Shown: piece by piece, positions 17,335-28,753 of the stretch
Numbering within the stretch: position 1 is the stretch's first letter
Layout: the number at the start of each line of letters is the position of its first letter
From: Massilia timonae CCUG 45783
GTDB lineage: Bacteria > Pseudomonadota > Gammaproteobacteria > Burkholderiales > Burkholderiaceae_D
Direction of reading: 5' to 3'
NCBI RefSeq assembly: GCF_000315425.1
Contig: NZ_JH992923.1
Coordinates: 186,365-250,364 of the forward strand
Length of the DNA: 64,000 bases
The notes under the pieces: model-generated
Told to the model about the DNA's origin: nothing
Seen by the model: only the letters and a program-made list of their open reading frames with translations
The model's database searches: none
Position numbers and translations under genes: made by a program

Positions 17335-17411
17335 TCGCGCTGATGTTCGGCGGTCTCGGCATGCTGGGCTGGATGGCGCGCCGCCGCTCGCGCCATATGC
17401 CGATGGCTTGA
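17334..17411 (+). pseudogene. PEP-CTERM gene 3' remnant (membrane anchor and Arg tail)
   Basis: Read in the frame of the interrupted gene, this piece encodes VALMFGGLGMLGWMARRRS and a few more residues to a TGA at 17409. It is the missing C-terminal helix and basic tail of the PEP-CTERM sorting signal whose VPEPSS part lies at 15822-15839. It now has no start of its own. Confidence 0.92.
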
Positions 17412-17479
17412 CCACAGGCTGGCGGGCCGGATCGACGAGGCGGGATACAATCCGGCCTCGTCTCTTTTACCAGTACGCC

Positions 17480-18262
17480 ATGACCTCGACCGCCGCTCCT
17501 GCGCCCATCCCCGCTCCGATCCTGCACGCCCTCGACCTGGCCGACGCCTCGTGGCGCCCCATCCTGGAGGCCGGTCTCGCGGCCGTCGCCCGCGCCAACC
17601 CGGGCTACCTGCCGGCCCTGGCGGTCGACGACTACCTGCCCACCGAACACCGCCTGTTCGCCGCCTTCGCCCAGCCGCTCGACCGTGTCCGCCATGTGCT
17701 GGTCGGCGAAGGCCCTTATCCGCGCGCCGCGAGCGCGACCGGCGTCTGTTTCATGGATGGCGCGGTAGGGGAGTTGTGGTGCGAGAGCGGCTTGTCGAAA
17801 CCGGTCAACCGCGCGACCTCGCTGCGCAACTTCATGAAGATGCTGCTGGTGGCCAGCGGCCGCTTGCAGCTTGATGCGACCGGCGGCGCGGCGCTGGCGC
17901 CGATCGCGCAGGCGGCTGGACGCGACGGCACGATCCAGACCCTGGCCGAGTTGCAGGACAATTTGCACGGCCATGGCTTCCTGCTGCTGAACGCGGCGCT
18001 GGTGTTCCGCAAGCACGTTGCCCCGGCGATCGATGCGCGCGCCTGGCTGCCTTTCCTGCAGACGGTGCTGGCGGCGCTGGCCGAACGGCCGCAGCCGCCG
18101 ACCCTGGTTCTGTGGGGCAAGATCGCCGAACAATTGAAAAAGCTGCCCGAGACGGCCGCCTTCCCGCAGGCGCTGGCCGAGCATCCCTACAACCTGAGCT
18201 TCATCGGTCACCAGGGGATGCAGCAGCTGTTCGGCCCCATGGAGCTGTTGCGCAAGCGATAA
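17480..18262 (+). CDS. Uracil-DNA-glycosylase-superfamily protein with altered active site
   Basis: A 260-residue protein with the layout of Ung-type glycosylases: VLVGEGPYPRAASATGVCF in place of the water-activating loop, then SLRNFMKMLL, LLLNAALVFR and VLWGKIAEQL, and near the end EHPYNLSF in place of HPSPLS. The first motif normally reads GQDPYH; here the catalytic Asp position is Gly78 and the His after Tyr is Pro, although His235 of the last motif is kept. It may bind DNA or remove another base, or be inactive. It is not in an evident operon with isc. Confidence 0.7.
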   Translation: MTSTAAPAPIPAPILHALDLADASWRPILEAGLAAVARANPGYLPALAVDDYLPTEHRLFAAFAQPLDRVRHVLVGEGPYPRAASATGVCFMDGAVGELWCESGLSKPVNRATSLRNFMKMLLVASGRLQLDATGGAALAPIAQAAGRDGTIQTLAELQDNLHGHGFLLLNAALVFRKHVAPAIDARAWLPFLQTVLAALAERPQPPTLVLWGKIAEQLKKLPETAAFPQALAEHPYNLSFIGHQGMQQLFGPMELLRKR

Positions 18263-18326
18263 CGGCCGCCGCGACGGCGTTCAAATGACAGGGGGAGTGG
18301 GGCGGCCGCCGTTTTTGGGGGCCGCC
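18261..18326 (+). terminator. GC-rich inverted repeats after the UDG-like gene
   Basis: AACGGC at 18261 can pair with GCCGTT at 18308, followed by a run of T, and GGCGGC at 18301 can pair with GCCGCC at 18321. The alternatives overlap. A Rho-independent terminator ending near 18316 is plausible. Confidence 0.45.
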
Positions 18327-18350
18327 AAGACAAGATGTCCGCGATTTGCT

Positions 18351-18375
18351 ATACTTGACTAAATCGTTCAACTAA
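18351..18375 (+). promoter_or_regulatory. IscR box (type 1) upstream of iscR
   Basis: The sequence starts ATACTTGACT and ends CAACTAA and fits the type 1 IscR consensus with only a few mismatches in the right half. It lies 90 bases before the iscR start and overlaps the likely promoter. [2Fe-2S]-IscR binding here would repress the whole operon when clusters are plentiful. Confidence 0.7.
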
Positions 18376-18465
18376 TCCGGTTTTTAGCCGGTCCCGCAAG
18401 AGAAGTTGCAGAGTGGTGCGAGGTAGTTGAGCAAGAGGAATATTTTAACATTAACCGGGGTTGTA

Positions 18466-18942
18466 ATGCGTCTGACCACCAAAGGCCGTTTTGCTGTTAC
18501 CGCGATGATCGATCTTGCCATGCGTCAAGGCAATGGTCCGGTCACGCTGTCGGGCATCAGCCAGCGCCAGGCCATTTCGCTGTCCTACCTGGAGCAGCTG
18601 TTCGGCAAGCTGCGCCGCCACGAGATCGTCGAATCGATCCGCGGCCCGGGTGGCGGCTACAGCCTGGCCCGTCCGGCGGGCAAGGTGACGGTGGCCGACA
18701 TCATCATCGCCGTCGACGAGCCGCTGGATGCGACCCAGTGCGGTGGCAAAGAGAATTGCCACGGCGCCCATACCGATGGCGCCCGCTGCATGACCCACGA
18801 ACTGTGGACCACGCTGAACGAAAAAATGGTCGACTACCTCGATTCGGTGTCGCTGCAAGACCTGGTCGACCAGCAGCGCCATAAAGAACAGAACGTCGTG
18901 CATGTGCACCGCGGCGCCCCGGCCGCCGTCGGAACAAACTGA
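18466..18942 (+). CDS. iscR: Iron-sulfur cluster regulator IscR
   Basis: A 158-residue Rrf2-family repressor. The start [18 protein letters not shown] is the family N-terminus, so the upstream in-frame codons are not used. The winged helix spans about 1-70 with [11 protein letters not shown] as the wing. Cluster ligands are Cys92, Cys98, Cys108 and His111; the third Cys is four residues later than in Escherichia coli (Cys104, His107), a small insertion in the loop. It senses [2Fe-2S] supply and controls the operon it heads. Confidence 0.96.
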   Translation: MRLTTKGRFAVTAMIDLAMRQGNGPVTLSGISQRQAISLSYLEQLFGKLRRHEIVESIRGPGGGYSLARPAGKVTVADIIIAVDEPLDATQCGGKENCHGAHTDGARCMTHELWTTLNEKMVDYLDSVSLQDLVDQQRHKEQNVVHVHRGAPAAVGTN

Positions 18943-18961
18943 AGCTTACTGGAGTGAATTG

Positions 18962-20218
<1,257 letters not shown>

Positions 20219-20240
20219 ATCAAGATTAAGGAGCATCACC

Positions 20241-20633
20241 ATGGCATATTCGGACAAAGTACTGGACCACTACGAAAACCCGCGCAACGTCGGCGCCTTC
20301 GACAAGGGCGACGATGCAGTCGGCACCGGCATGGTCGGCGCGCCGGCGTGCGGCGACGTCATGAAACTGCAGATCAAGGTCAACGACCAGGGCCTGATCG
20401 AAGACGCGAAGTTCAAGACCTATGGCTGCGGTTCGGCCATCGCATCGAGCTCGCTCATCACCGAATGGGTGAAGGGCAAGAGCCTGGACGAAGCGCTGGC
20501 GATCAAGAACACGCAGATCGCCGAAGAACTGGCCCTGCCGCCGGTCAAGATTCACTGCTCGATCCTGGCCGAAGACGCGATCAAGGCCGCAGTCGCCGAC
20601 TACAAGGCGAAGCACGAGAAGGCAGCAGCGTAA
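20241..20633 (+). CDS. iscU: Iron-sulfur scaffold protein IscU
   Basis: A 130-residue scaffold on which [2Fe-2S] clusters are built. The three ligands Cys37, Cys63 and Cys106, with His105 next to the last, are all present, as are Asp39 and the HscA-recognition LPPVK loop (99-103). AAGGAG precedes the ATG. Length and spacing agree with the family. Confidence 0.97.
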   Translation: MAYSDKVLDHYENPRNVGAFDKGDDAVGTGMVGAPACGDVMKLQIKVNDQGLIEDAKFKTYGCGSAIASSSLITEWVKGKSLDEALAIKNTQIAEELALPPVKIHCSILAEDAIKAAVADYKAKHEKAAA

Positions 20634-20662
20634 GCATTTTTAGAACAGAGCTGGAGAAGCAC

Positions 20663-20986
20663 ATGGCAATCACCCTGACCGAAAAAGCCGCGAAACACGT
20701 CAACCGTTACCTCGAACGCCGGGGCAAGGGCATCGGCTTGCGCTTCGGTGTGCGCACCACCGGCTGCTCCGGCCTGGCCTACAAGCTCGAGTACGTCGAC
20801 GAGAGCGCCGCCGAAGACGCGGTGTTCGAGTCGCACGGCGTCAAGGTCTTCGTCGACCCGAAAAGCCTGGCCTATATCGACGGCACCGAGCTCGATTTCG
20901 CCCGCGAAGGGCTCAACGAAGGCTTCCGCTTCAACAACCCGAACGTCAAGGACAACTGCGGCTGCGGCGAGAGCTTCCGTATCTAA
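20663..20986 (+). CDS. iscA: A-type iron-sulfur carrier IscA
   Basis: A 107-residue A-type carrier that receives iron or clusters and passes them to targets. The ligands Cys35, Cys99 and Cys101 (TTGCSGLAY and DNCGCGESF) are intact. CTGGAGAAGC just upstream holds the ribosome site. It lies 29 bases after iscU and is read in a different frame from a longer overlapping open frame that is not a gene. Confidence 0.97.
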   Translation: MAITLTEKAAKHVNRYLERRGKGIGLRFGVRTTGCSGLAYKLEYVDESAAEDAVFESHGVKVFVDPKSLAYIDGTELDFAREGLNEGFRFNNPNVKDNCGCGESFRI

Positions 20987-21004
20987 AGCCGATAATCCAC
21001 GCCG

Positions 21005-21520
21005 ATGCAGAATCACTTCGACCTGTTCCAGCTGCCGGCCCGTTTCGAGGTCGACCAGGACGCCCTCGACGCCGCCTATCGCGAAGTCCAGGGTCGCGTC
21101 CATCCTGACCGCTTCGTCAACGCGACCGACGCCGAAAAGCGCGTCGCGATGCAATGGGCGACTCGCGCCAACGAGGCTTATCAAACCCTGCGCAACCCGC
21201 AGAAGCGCGCGCAATACCTGTGCGAACTGAACGGCATCGACCTGCAGACCGAGTCGAATACGGCCATGCCGCCGGCCTTCCTGATGCAGCAGATGGAATG
21301 GCGCGAAGAGCTCGAGGACGCGCGCGCGGCCAAGGACGCCATCGCGCTCGATCGCCTGGAAGCGCAGCTGCGCGCCGAGCGCAAGAACATGCTGGCCGCC
21401 GTCGCGAGCCAGCTGGACGCGGGCGACTTCAGCGGCGCAGCGCAAGGCGTGCGCGGCCTGATGTTCCTCGACAAATTCGGCGACGAAGTGCAGTACGCCT
21501 TCGAGGCGATCGACGCCTGA
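21005..21520 (+). CDS. hscB: Co-chaperone HscB
   Basis: A 171-residue J-protein. The HPD motif is at residues 33-35 in the N-terminal J domain; the C-terminal helical domain (about 85-171) would bind IscU. HscB brings IscU to HscA and stimulates its ATPase so the cluster is released. Confidence 0.95.
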   Translation: MQNHFDLFQLPARFEVDQDALDAAYREVQGRVHPDRFVNATDAEKRVAMQWATRANEAYQTLRNPQKRAQYLCELNGIDLQTESNTAMPPAFLMQQMEWREELEDARAAKDAIALDRLEAQLRAERKNMLAAVASQLDAGDFSGAAQGVRGLMFLDKFGDEVQYAFEAIDA

Positions 21521-21594
21521 TCCGCTGCGGGTCGCTGGTCGAACGGTCCACCGTTCGGCTCCCGGCGCAGAAAAACAATATTGGTATCACGACT

Positions 21595-23484
<1,890 letters not shown>

Positions 23485-23561
23485 GCCTCCCCCGACGGCT
23501 CGCGTACGCAATATCAAGAACAACGGATAATCGGATTATCCAATCAACCGAGGTAACCCAA

Positions 23562-23903
23562 GTGCCACAAATCGTCATCCTCCCACACCCGGTGTTCTGC
23601 CCGGACGGCGCCGTGCTCGAAGCCCCAGCCGGCAAGTCGGTCTGCGACGTCCTGCTCGACAACGACATCGAGATCGAGCACGCCTGCGACCGCGTCTGCG
23701 CCTGCACCACCTGCCACGTGATCGTGCGCGAAGGCTTCGAATCGCTGAACGAGCAGGAAGAGAAGGAAGAAGACATGCTCGACAAGGCCTGGGGCCTGGA
23801 GCCGAATTCGCGCCTGTCGTGCCAGGCGATCGTCGCGGAAGAAGACCTGGTGGTCGAGATCCCGAAATACACGATCAACCACGCCGCCGAAAAGAATCAC
23901 TGA
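23562..23903 (+). CDS. fdx: ISC-type 2Fe-2S ferredoxin
   Basis: A 113-residue adrenodoxin-type ferredoxin with a GTG start and a GAGG site upstream. The cluster ligands Cys42, Cys48, Cys51 and Cys87 have the exact spacing of E. coli Fdx. It supplies electrons during cluster assembly. It ends the operon; no iscX follows. Confidence 0.95.
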   Translation: MPQIVILPHPVFCPDGAVLEAPAGKSVCDVLLDNDIEIEHACDRVCACTTCHVIVREGFESLNEQEEKEEDMLDKAWGLEPNSRLSCQAIVAEEDLVVEIPKYTINHAAEKNH

Positions 23904-23910
23904 GCCGTCC

Positions 23911-24792
23911 ATGAAGCGTCTTGAGCAAGCCAGGAAAGTCCCGGCACCACAGGAACTGCCGCCGGAGGTTCGTCCCGGCCAATCGATCGAGCTGCTCAAG
24001 GAGCTGCACATCCTGACCCGCGACGGCAAGTTGAACCAGGACAGCCGCCGCAAGCTCAAGCAGGTCTACCACCTGTACAACTTCATCGAGCCGCTGCTGC
24101 GCGACGTCAAGAGCGAAAAAGGCAGCGTCTCGCTGGTCGACCACGGCGCCGGCAAGTCCTATCTCGGCTTCATCCTGTACGACCTGTTCGTCAAGGCCGA
24201 GGGCGAGGGCAGCCACATCTACGGCATCGAGACCCGCGAAGAGCTGGTCAGCAAATCGCTTGAACTGGCCGCGCGCCTCGGATTCAGCGGCATGTCGTTC
24301 CTGCCGCTGTCGGTGGCCGAGTCCACCACGTCGAGCAAGCTGCCCGAGACGATCGACATCGTCACCGCGCTGCACGCCTGCAATACCGCCACCGACGACG
24401 CCATCGACTTCGCCCTCAAGAAGAAGGCGAAGCACATGGTGCTGGTGCCGTGCTGCCAGGCCGAAGTCGCGTCCGTGCTGCGCAAGAACAAGGGCAAGGA
24501 CATCAAGCGCAGCGCGCTGACCGAGATCTGGCGTCATCCGATCCACACCCGCGAATTCGGCAGCCAGATCACCAATGTGCTGCGCTGCCTGCAGCTCGAA
24601 GCCCACGGCTACCAGGTCACGGTCACCGAACTGGTGGGCTGGGAACACTCGATGAAGAACGAGCTGATCGTCGCCACCTACAAGAACCTGCCGCGCCGCC
24701 GGCCCAGCGAACGCCTGCACGAAGTGCTGCATGAGGTCGGCCTTGAAGAAATGAAGAGCCGTTTTTATACCCAGGCCGAGACCACGGAATAA
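23911..24792 (+). CDS. Class I SAM-dependent methyltransferase (Methyltransf_32-like)
   Basis: A 293-residue protein that starts 7 bases after fdx and may share its transcript. The SAM-binding loop appears as LVDHGAGKSYLGFIL, followed by YGIETREELV, ALHACNTATDDAI and VPCCQAE, the arrangement I associate with Methyltransferase domain 32 (METTL25/GSTCD-like). The two adjacent cysteines in PCCQ are typical. The substrate is unknown. The position behind fdx hints at, but does not prove, a link with iron-sulfur metabolism. Confidence 0.7.
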   Translation: MKRLEQARKVPAPQELPPEVRPGQSIELLKELHILTRDGKLNQDSRRKLKQVYHLYNFIEPLLRDVKSEKGSVSLVDHGAGKSYLGFILYDLFVKAEGEGSHIYGIETREELVSKSLELAARLGFSGMSFLPLSVAESTTSSKLPETIDIVTALHACNTATDDAIDFALKKKAKHMVLVPCCQAEVASVLRKNKGKDIKRSALTEIWRHPIHTREFGSQITNVLRCLQLEAHGYQVTVTELVGWEHSMKNELIVATYKNLPRRRPSERLHEVLHEVGLEEMKSRFYTQAETTE

Positions 24793-24793
24793 G

Positions 24794-25831
24794 ATGATGA
24801 GCCAAGACCAACAGCGCTGGATCGACCTGCGCAGCGACACCGTGACCCAGCCGAGCGCTGCGATGCGCGCCACCATGGTGGCCGCCCCGGTCGGCGACGA
24901 CGTCTACGGCGACGACCCGACCGTCAACCGCCTGCAGGACTACGCGGCCGAGCTGTTCGGCTTCGAAGCGGGCATGTTCGCGCCGAGCGGCACCCAGACC
25001 AACCTGATCGCCCTGATGACCCATTGCGGTCGCGGCGACGAATACCTGGTCGGCCAGGAAGCGCACACCTACAAGTACGAAGGCGGCGGCGCCGCGGTGC
25101 TGGGCAGCATCCAGCCGCAGCCGATCGCGAACCAGCCGGACGGCTCGATCGCCCTGGCCGATATCGAGGCCTATATCAAGCCGGACGATATGCACTTCGC
25201 GCGCACCCGTCTGCTGGCGCTGGAAAACACCATCGGTGGCCGCGTGCTGAGCCAGGAATACGTCGCCGCCGCGACCACGCTCGCCCACGACAAGGGCCTG
25301 GCGACCCACCTCGACGGCGCGCGCATCTGCAACGCCGCCGTCAAGCAGGGCATCAGCCTGGTCGATGCGGTAAAAGGTTTCGATACGGTGTCGGTCTGCC
25401 TGTCCAAGGGCCTGGGCGCGCCGGTCGGCTCGGTCCTGCTGGGACCGAAGTCCTTCATCGAGCAGGGCAAGCGCTGGCGCAAGATGCTGGGCGGCGGCAT
25501 GCGCCAGGCAGGCGTGATCGCCGCCGCGGCCCACTACGCGCTCGAGCACAACGTCGCGCTGCTGGCCAACGACCATGACAACGCGGCGGAACTGGCGCAG
25601 GGCCTGGCGAAGATCGAACAGCTGAAGGTCGGCACACCGCAGACGAACATCTTCTGGATGGACGTGCCGGCAGCCGCCTGCGCGCCGCTGCGCCAGGCGC
25701 TGGCGCGCGCCGGCATCCGCGCCACGGTCGGCCCGAAAATGCGCCTGGTGACTCACCTCGACATCTCGAACGCGGACGTGAAACGCACGGTCGAGGTGTT
25801 CACGGCGTTCTTTGCGGATTGGCGGGCCTGA
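24794..25831 (+). CDS. ltaE: Low-specificity L-threonine aldolase
   Basis: A 345-residue PLP enzyme that splits threonine or allo-threonine into glycine and acetaldehyde. The N-terminus DLRSDTVTQPSAAMRA and GDDVYGDDPTVNRL are highly characteristic, and the PLP lysine is Lys205 in CLSKGLGAPVGS. It starts one base after the methyltransferase stop; a second ATG lies three bases in. The stop TGA overlaps the next ATG. Confidence 0.92.
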   Translation: MMSQDQQRWIDLRSDTVTQPSAAMRATMVAAPVGDDVYGDDPTVNRLQDYAAELFGFEAGMFAPSGTQTNLIALMTHCGRGDEYLVGQEAHTYKYEGGGAAVLGSIQPQPIANQPDGSIALADIEAYIKPDDMHFARTRLLALENTIGGRVLSQEYVAAATTLAHDKGLATHLDGARICNAAVKQGISLVDAVKGFDTVSVCLSKGLGAPVGSVLLGPKSFIEQGKRWRKMLGGGMRQAGVIAAAAHYALEHNVALLANDHDNAAELAQGLAKIEQLKVGTPQTNIFWMDVPAAACAPLRQALARAGIRATVGPKMRLVTHLDISNADVKRTVEVFTAFFADWRA

Positions 25832-26517
25832 TGAGTGAAGAAGGTATTCGCCTGGCCAAGCGCGTCGCCGAAGTGGCGGGGTGCTCGCGCGCCGAGGCAG
25901 AACGGTATATCGCCGGCGGCTGGGTCAGCGTCGATGGCGCGCTGGCTGAGGACCCGGCCACCCGCGTGACGCCGGCGCAAACCGTCGCGCTGCTGCCGGG
26001 CGCGACCCCGGTCGAGCCCGAGCCGGTCACCATCCTGCTGCACAAGCCGGCCGGCGTCGAACAGGACGCGCTGCTGGCCGCGATCGGCGCCGACACGCAA
26101 GTGCTGGACAATGGTTTCGGCAAGCCGTTCCTGCGCCGGCACCTGTTCAAGCTGGCGCTGGCGACGCCGCTCGAAACGATGGCCTCGGGCCTGGTCGTGT
26201 TCAGCCAGGACTGGCGCGTGATGCGCAAACTCGTCGAGGACGCGCCGCGCAACGAGTACGAATACGTGGCCGAAGTCGAAGGACAGATCGCCGACGGCGG
26301 CCTTGATAAACTGGGCCGCATGTTCCGCGCCAGCTGGCAAAGCGAAGCCCGCCTGCGCATCGCCGGCAAGAACATCCAGCGCGGCCAGATCGAGCGCCTG
26401 TGCGGCGACGTCGGCCTGAAGGTCACCGCGCTGCGCCGCCTGCGCATCGGCCGTATTTCCATGGGCAGCCTGCCGCCGGGCGGCTGGCGTTACCTGCGCG
26501 ACGTCGAGCGCTTCTGA
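25831..26517 (+). CDS. S4-domain pseudouridine-synthase-like protein, catalytic Asp replaced
   Basis: A 228-residue member of the RsuA/RluB/E/F group. An S4 RNA-binding domain (about 1-55, RLAKRVAEVAGCSRAEAERY) is followed by a synthase-like domain with LLHKPAGV and a C-terminal GQIERLCGDVGLKVTALRR segment. The catalytic loop usually reads GRLDxxTxGL; here it reads TPLETMASGL, so Glu115 stands at the Asp position and the Arg is Pro. The protein may bind rRNA without modifying it. It overlaps ltaE by one base. Confidence 0.75.
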   Translation: MSEEGIRLAKRVAEVAGCSRAEAERYIAGGWVSVDGALAEDPATRVTPAQTVALLPGATPVEPEPVTILLHKPAGVEQDALLAAIGADTQVLDNGFGKPFLRRHLFKLALATPLETMASGLVVFSQDWRVMRKLVEDAPRNEYEYVAEVEGQIADGGLDKLGRMFRASWQSEARLRIAGKNIQRGQIERLCGDVGLKVTALRRLRIGRISMGSLPPGGWRYLRDVERF

Positions 26518-26529
26518 GTCATTCCTGCC

Positions 26530-27036
26530 ATGCCAAGTTCCTTCCGCCTGGTCGCGACCAGCGTCCTGTTCTTCCTGTTGCTCGGCCCCGTGATCCCGGT
26601 GATCGAATTTACGCTGGCCACCCTGTTCACCAAGGGCCGCATCGAGCTCATGCCGTCCTTCTACCTGGCGGCGCTGCTGTTCGGCGCCCTGATCGCGGGC
26701 GCGCTCGGCCTGGCGCATGGCTTGCTGGTGGCGCTGGCCGTCAAGCTGGAGCCGCTGCGCCGGCGCCTGCAGACCACGCCGCGCCGCGTGCTGCTGGGGG
26801 CGGGCGCGGCGCTGCTGTGCGGGCTGGCGATGACCGCGCTCACGCTCTACATCGCGCGCCATTCCTACGGCGACCTGCTGGGCGGGATGGATCCGAACAA
26901 CCCGGATCCATGGAAGATCATCCGCGCCTATATGGTGATCGAGCTGTTCATCCTGCCGGCGCTGGCCTGCGGCGTCCTGTTCCAGCTACTGCCCTGGTCG
27001 CGCAAGCTGATGCAGCGCGCCGTCGAACGGGCTTGA
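26530..27036 (+). CDS. Four-helix membrane protein, unknown function
   Basis: A 168-residue protein with four hydrophobic segments at about 6-32, 44-72, 88-112 and 132-154. The second loop is basic (EPLRRRLQTTPRR), which favours a cytoplasmic location. I do not recognise a family. It follows the pseudouridine-synthase-like gene by 12 bases and may be cotranscribed with it. Confidence 0.65.
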   Translation: MPSSFRLVATSVLFFLLLGPVIPVIEFTLATLFTKGRIELMPSFYLAALLFGALIAGALGLAHGLLVALAVKLEPLRRRLQTTPRRVLLGAGAALLCGLAMTALTLYIARHSYGDLLGGMDPNNPDPWKIIRAYMVIELFILPALACGVLFQLLPWSRKLMQRAVERA

Positions 27037-27070
27037 GAAGTCATACGGCTGTCATCTTGCGTCCATATGC

Positions 27071-27100
27071 TGTCGATTTTCTACTTTTTGAAAATCGACA
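27071..27100 (+). promoter_or_regulatory. 11-bp inverted repeat abutting a start codon
   Basis: TGTCGATTTTC and GAAAATCGACA form a perfect 11-bp inverted repeat around an 8-base loop. It ends three bases before the ATG at 27104, where a ribosome site would be expected and none is evident. It could be an operator or an RNA hairpin controlling translation. Confidence 0.6.
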
Positions 27101-27103
27101 ACC

Positions 27104-28753
27104 ATGTTCCTGCGCCGTCCCGCCACACCTTCCCGTTACCTTCCGGGTTACCTCCCGATGCTGAGCGCGATCGCGCTGGCCTGCACGCTCGCGGCCTGCG
27201 GTGGCGACGACGACGATCCGACCCCGACCACGCTCGCGCTGGAGAAAATCGGCAGCTATAGCGGCGGGGCGGTGGGCGCGGCCGAGATCACGGCCTACGA
27301 TGCCGGCAGCCGGCGCCTGTTCGTCGTCAACGGCGCCAACGGCACGGTCGATGTGCTGGACCTGGCGGCGCCAGGCACGCCGAAGCTGATCGGCACCATC
27401 AATGTGGCGAGCATGGGCAAGGCGGTCAACAGCGTCGCCGTGCACGACGGCCTGGTGGCGCTGGCGATCGAATCGGATCCCAAGACCCAGCCGGGCACCG
27501 TCGCCTTCTACAATGCGGCCGACCTGAAACTGATCAATAGCGTGAAGGTCGGCGCGCTGCCCGACATGCTGACCTTCACCCCCGACGGCAGCAAGGTGCT
27601 GGTCGCGAACGAGGGCGAGCCGAGCGGCTATGGCGTGGCCGGCACGACGGACCCGGAAGGCTCGGTCAGCGTCATCACCGTCAACCGCGGCGGCGCGCCC
27701 TCGGTGGCGACCGCCGACTTCCGCGCCTTCAATGGCCAGGAAGCCGCGCTGCGCGCGCAGGGCATCCGCATCTATGGGCCGAACGCCAGCGCCGCCCAGG
27801 ACTTCGAGCCGGAATACATCACCGTCAGCGACGACGGCCGCACCGCCTGGGTGACCCTGCAGGAAAACAATGCGATCGCCATCGTCGACGTGGCGACGGC
27901 CAAAGTCACTGCGGTCAAGCCGCTCGGCTTCAAGGACCACAGTGTGGCCGGCTTCGGGCTGGATGCGTCGGACGAAGATGGCGGCGCCAACACCAACAGC
28001 GGTTCGCCGGCCATCAGGATCGGCCCGCAGCCGGTGAAAGGCATGTACCTGCCGGACGCCATCGCCAGCTACTCGGTGGACGGCAAGCATTACCTGATCA
28101 CCGCCAACGAGGGAGACGCGCGCGCCGACTGGCCGGGCTTCAACGAAGAGAGCCGCGTGCGTGCGCACTGCACGGCAGGGCTGGACCCCGCCGTCTTCCC
28201 GGATGCGGCCAACCGGATCTTCGATTCGAACCTCGGCCGCCTGCGCATCACGACCACGCCGAACGGCGGCATCACGGGCAAGAACGCTGCCGGCCAGTGC
28301 ACCGAGCTGTACACCTTCGGCGGCCGTTCGTTCTCGATCTGGGACACCGACATCAAGCGTGTCTACGACTCGGGCGACGAATTCGAGCAGCGCACCAAGG
28401 CGCTGCCGAACGTCAAATTCAACGCCAGCAACGACAACGACGACCTGGAAGACCGCAGCGCTTCGAAGGGCCCGGAGCCGGAAGGCGCCGTGGTCGGCAA
28501 GTTCGGCAGCAAGCACTATGCCTTCATCGGCCTGGAGCGCGTCGGCGGCGTGATGGTGTATGACGTGAGCAAGCCGGCCCAGGCTTCCTTCGTCACCTAC
28601 CTCAACACGCGCGACGGCGACAAGAGCGACCTGGGTCCGGAAGGACTGACCCTGATCCCGGCGTACAAGTCGCCGAACGGCAAGCCGCTGCTGATCGTCG
28701 GTAACGAAGTCAGCGGCACCACCGCCGTCATGCAGATCAACCTGACTTACTGA
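27104..28753 (+). CDS. Choice-of-anchor I family lipoprotein
   Basis: A 549-residue exported protein. The N-terminus carries a lipobox (CTLAACGGDDDD), so it should be a lipoprotein with an acidic linker. The rest forms beta-propeller-like repeats (RRLFVVNGANGTVDVLDL, GALPDMLTFTPDGSKVLVANEG, VSDDGRTAWVTLQENNAIAIVD), and the GPEPEGAVVGKF stretch is typical of the choice-of-anchor I family, some of which are annotated as alkaline-phosphatase-like. Catalysis is unproven. An 11-bp inverted repeat directly precedes the start. The 3' end overlaps the convergent SDR gene by 7 bases. Confidence 0.8.
   Translation: MFLRRPATPSRYLPGYLPMLSAIALACTLAACGGDDDDPTPTTLALEKIGSYSGGAVGAAEITAYDAGSRRLFVVNGANGTVDVLDLAAPGTPKLIGTINVASMGKAVNSVAVHDGLVALAIESDPKTQPGTVAFYNAADLKLINSVKVGALPDMLTFTPDGSKVLVANEGEPSGYGVAGTTDPEGSVSVITVNRGGAPSVATADFRAFNGQEAALRAQGIRIYGPNASAAQDFEPEYITVSDDGRTAWVTLQENNAIAIVDVATAKVTAVKPLGFKDHSVAGFGLDASDEDGGANTNSGSPAIRIGPQPVKGMYLPDAIASYSVDGKHYLITANEGDARADWPGFNEESRVRAHCTAGLDPAVFPDAANRIFDSNLGRLRITTTPNGGITGKNAAGQCTELYTFGGRSFSIWDTDIKRVYDSGDEFEQRTKALPNVKFNASNDNDDLEDRSASKGPEPEGAVVGKFGSKHYAFIGLERVGGVMVYDVSKPAQASFVTYLNTRDGDKSDLGPEGLTLIPAYKSPNGKPLLIVGNEVSGTTAVMQINLTY

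Noticed and set aside
17207-17479. N-terminal extension of the UDG-like protein into the IS
   Set aside because: The frame is open only by chance through the IS end and PEP-CTERM remnant; the ATG at 17480 begins the homologous region.
27049-27076. Pho box upstream of the choice-of-anchor I gene
   Set aside because: Only the first CTGTCAT is good; the following units deviate in sequence and spacing. Kept as a hint in a finding, not as a feature.
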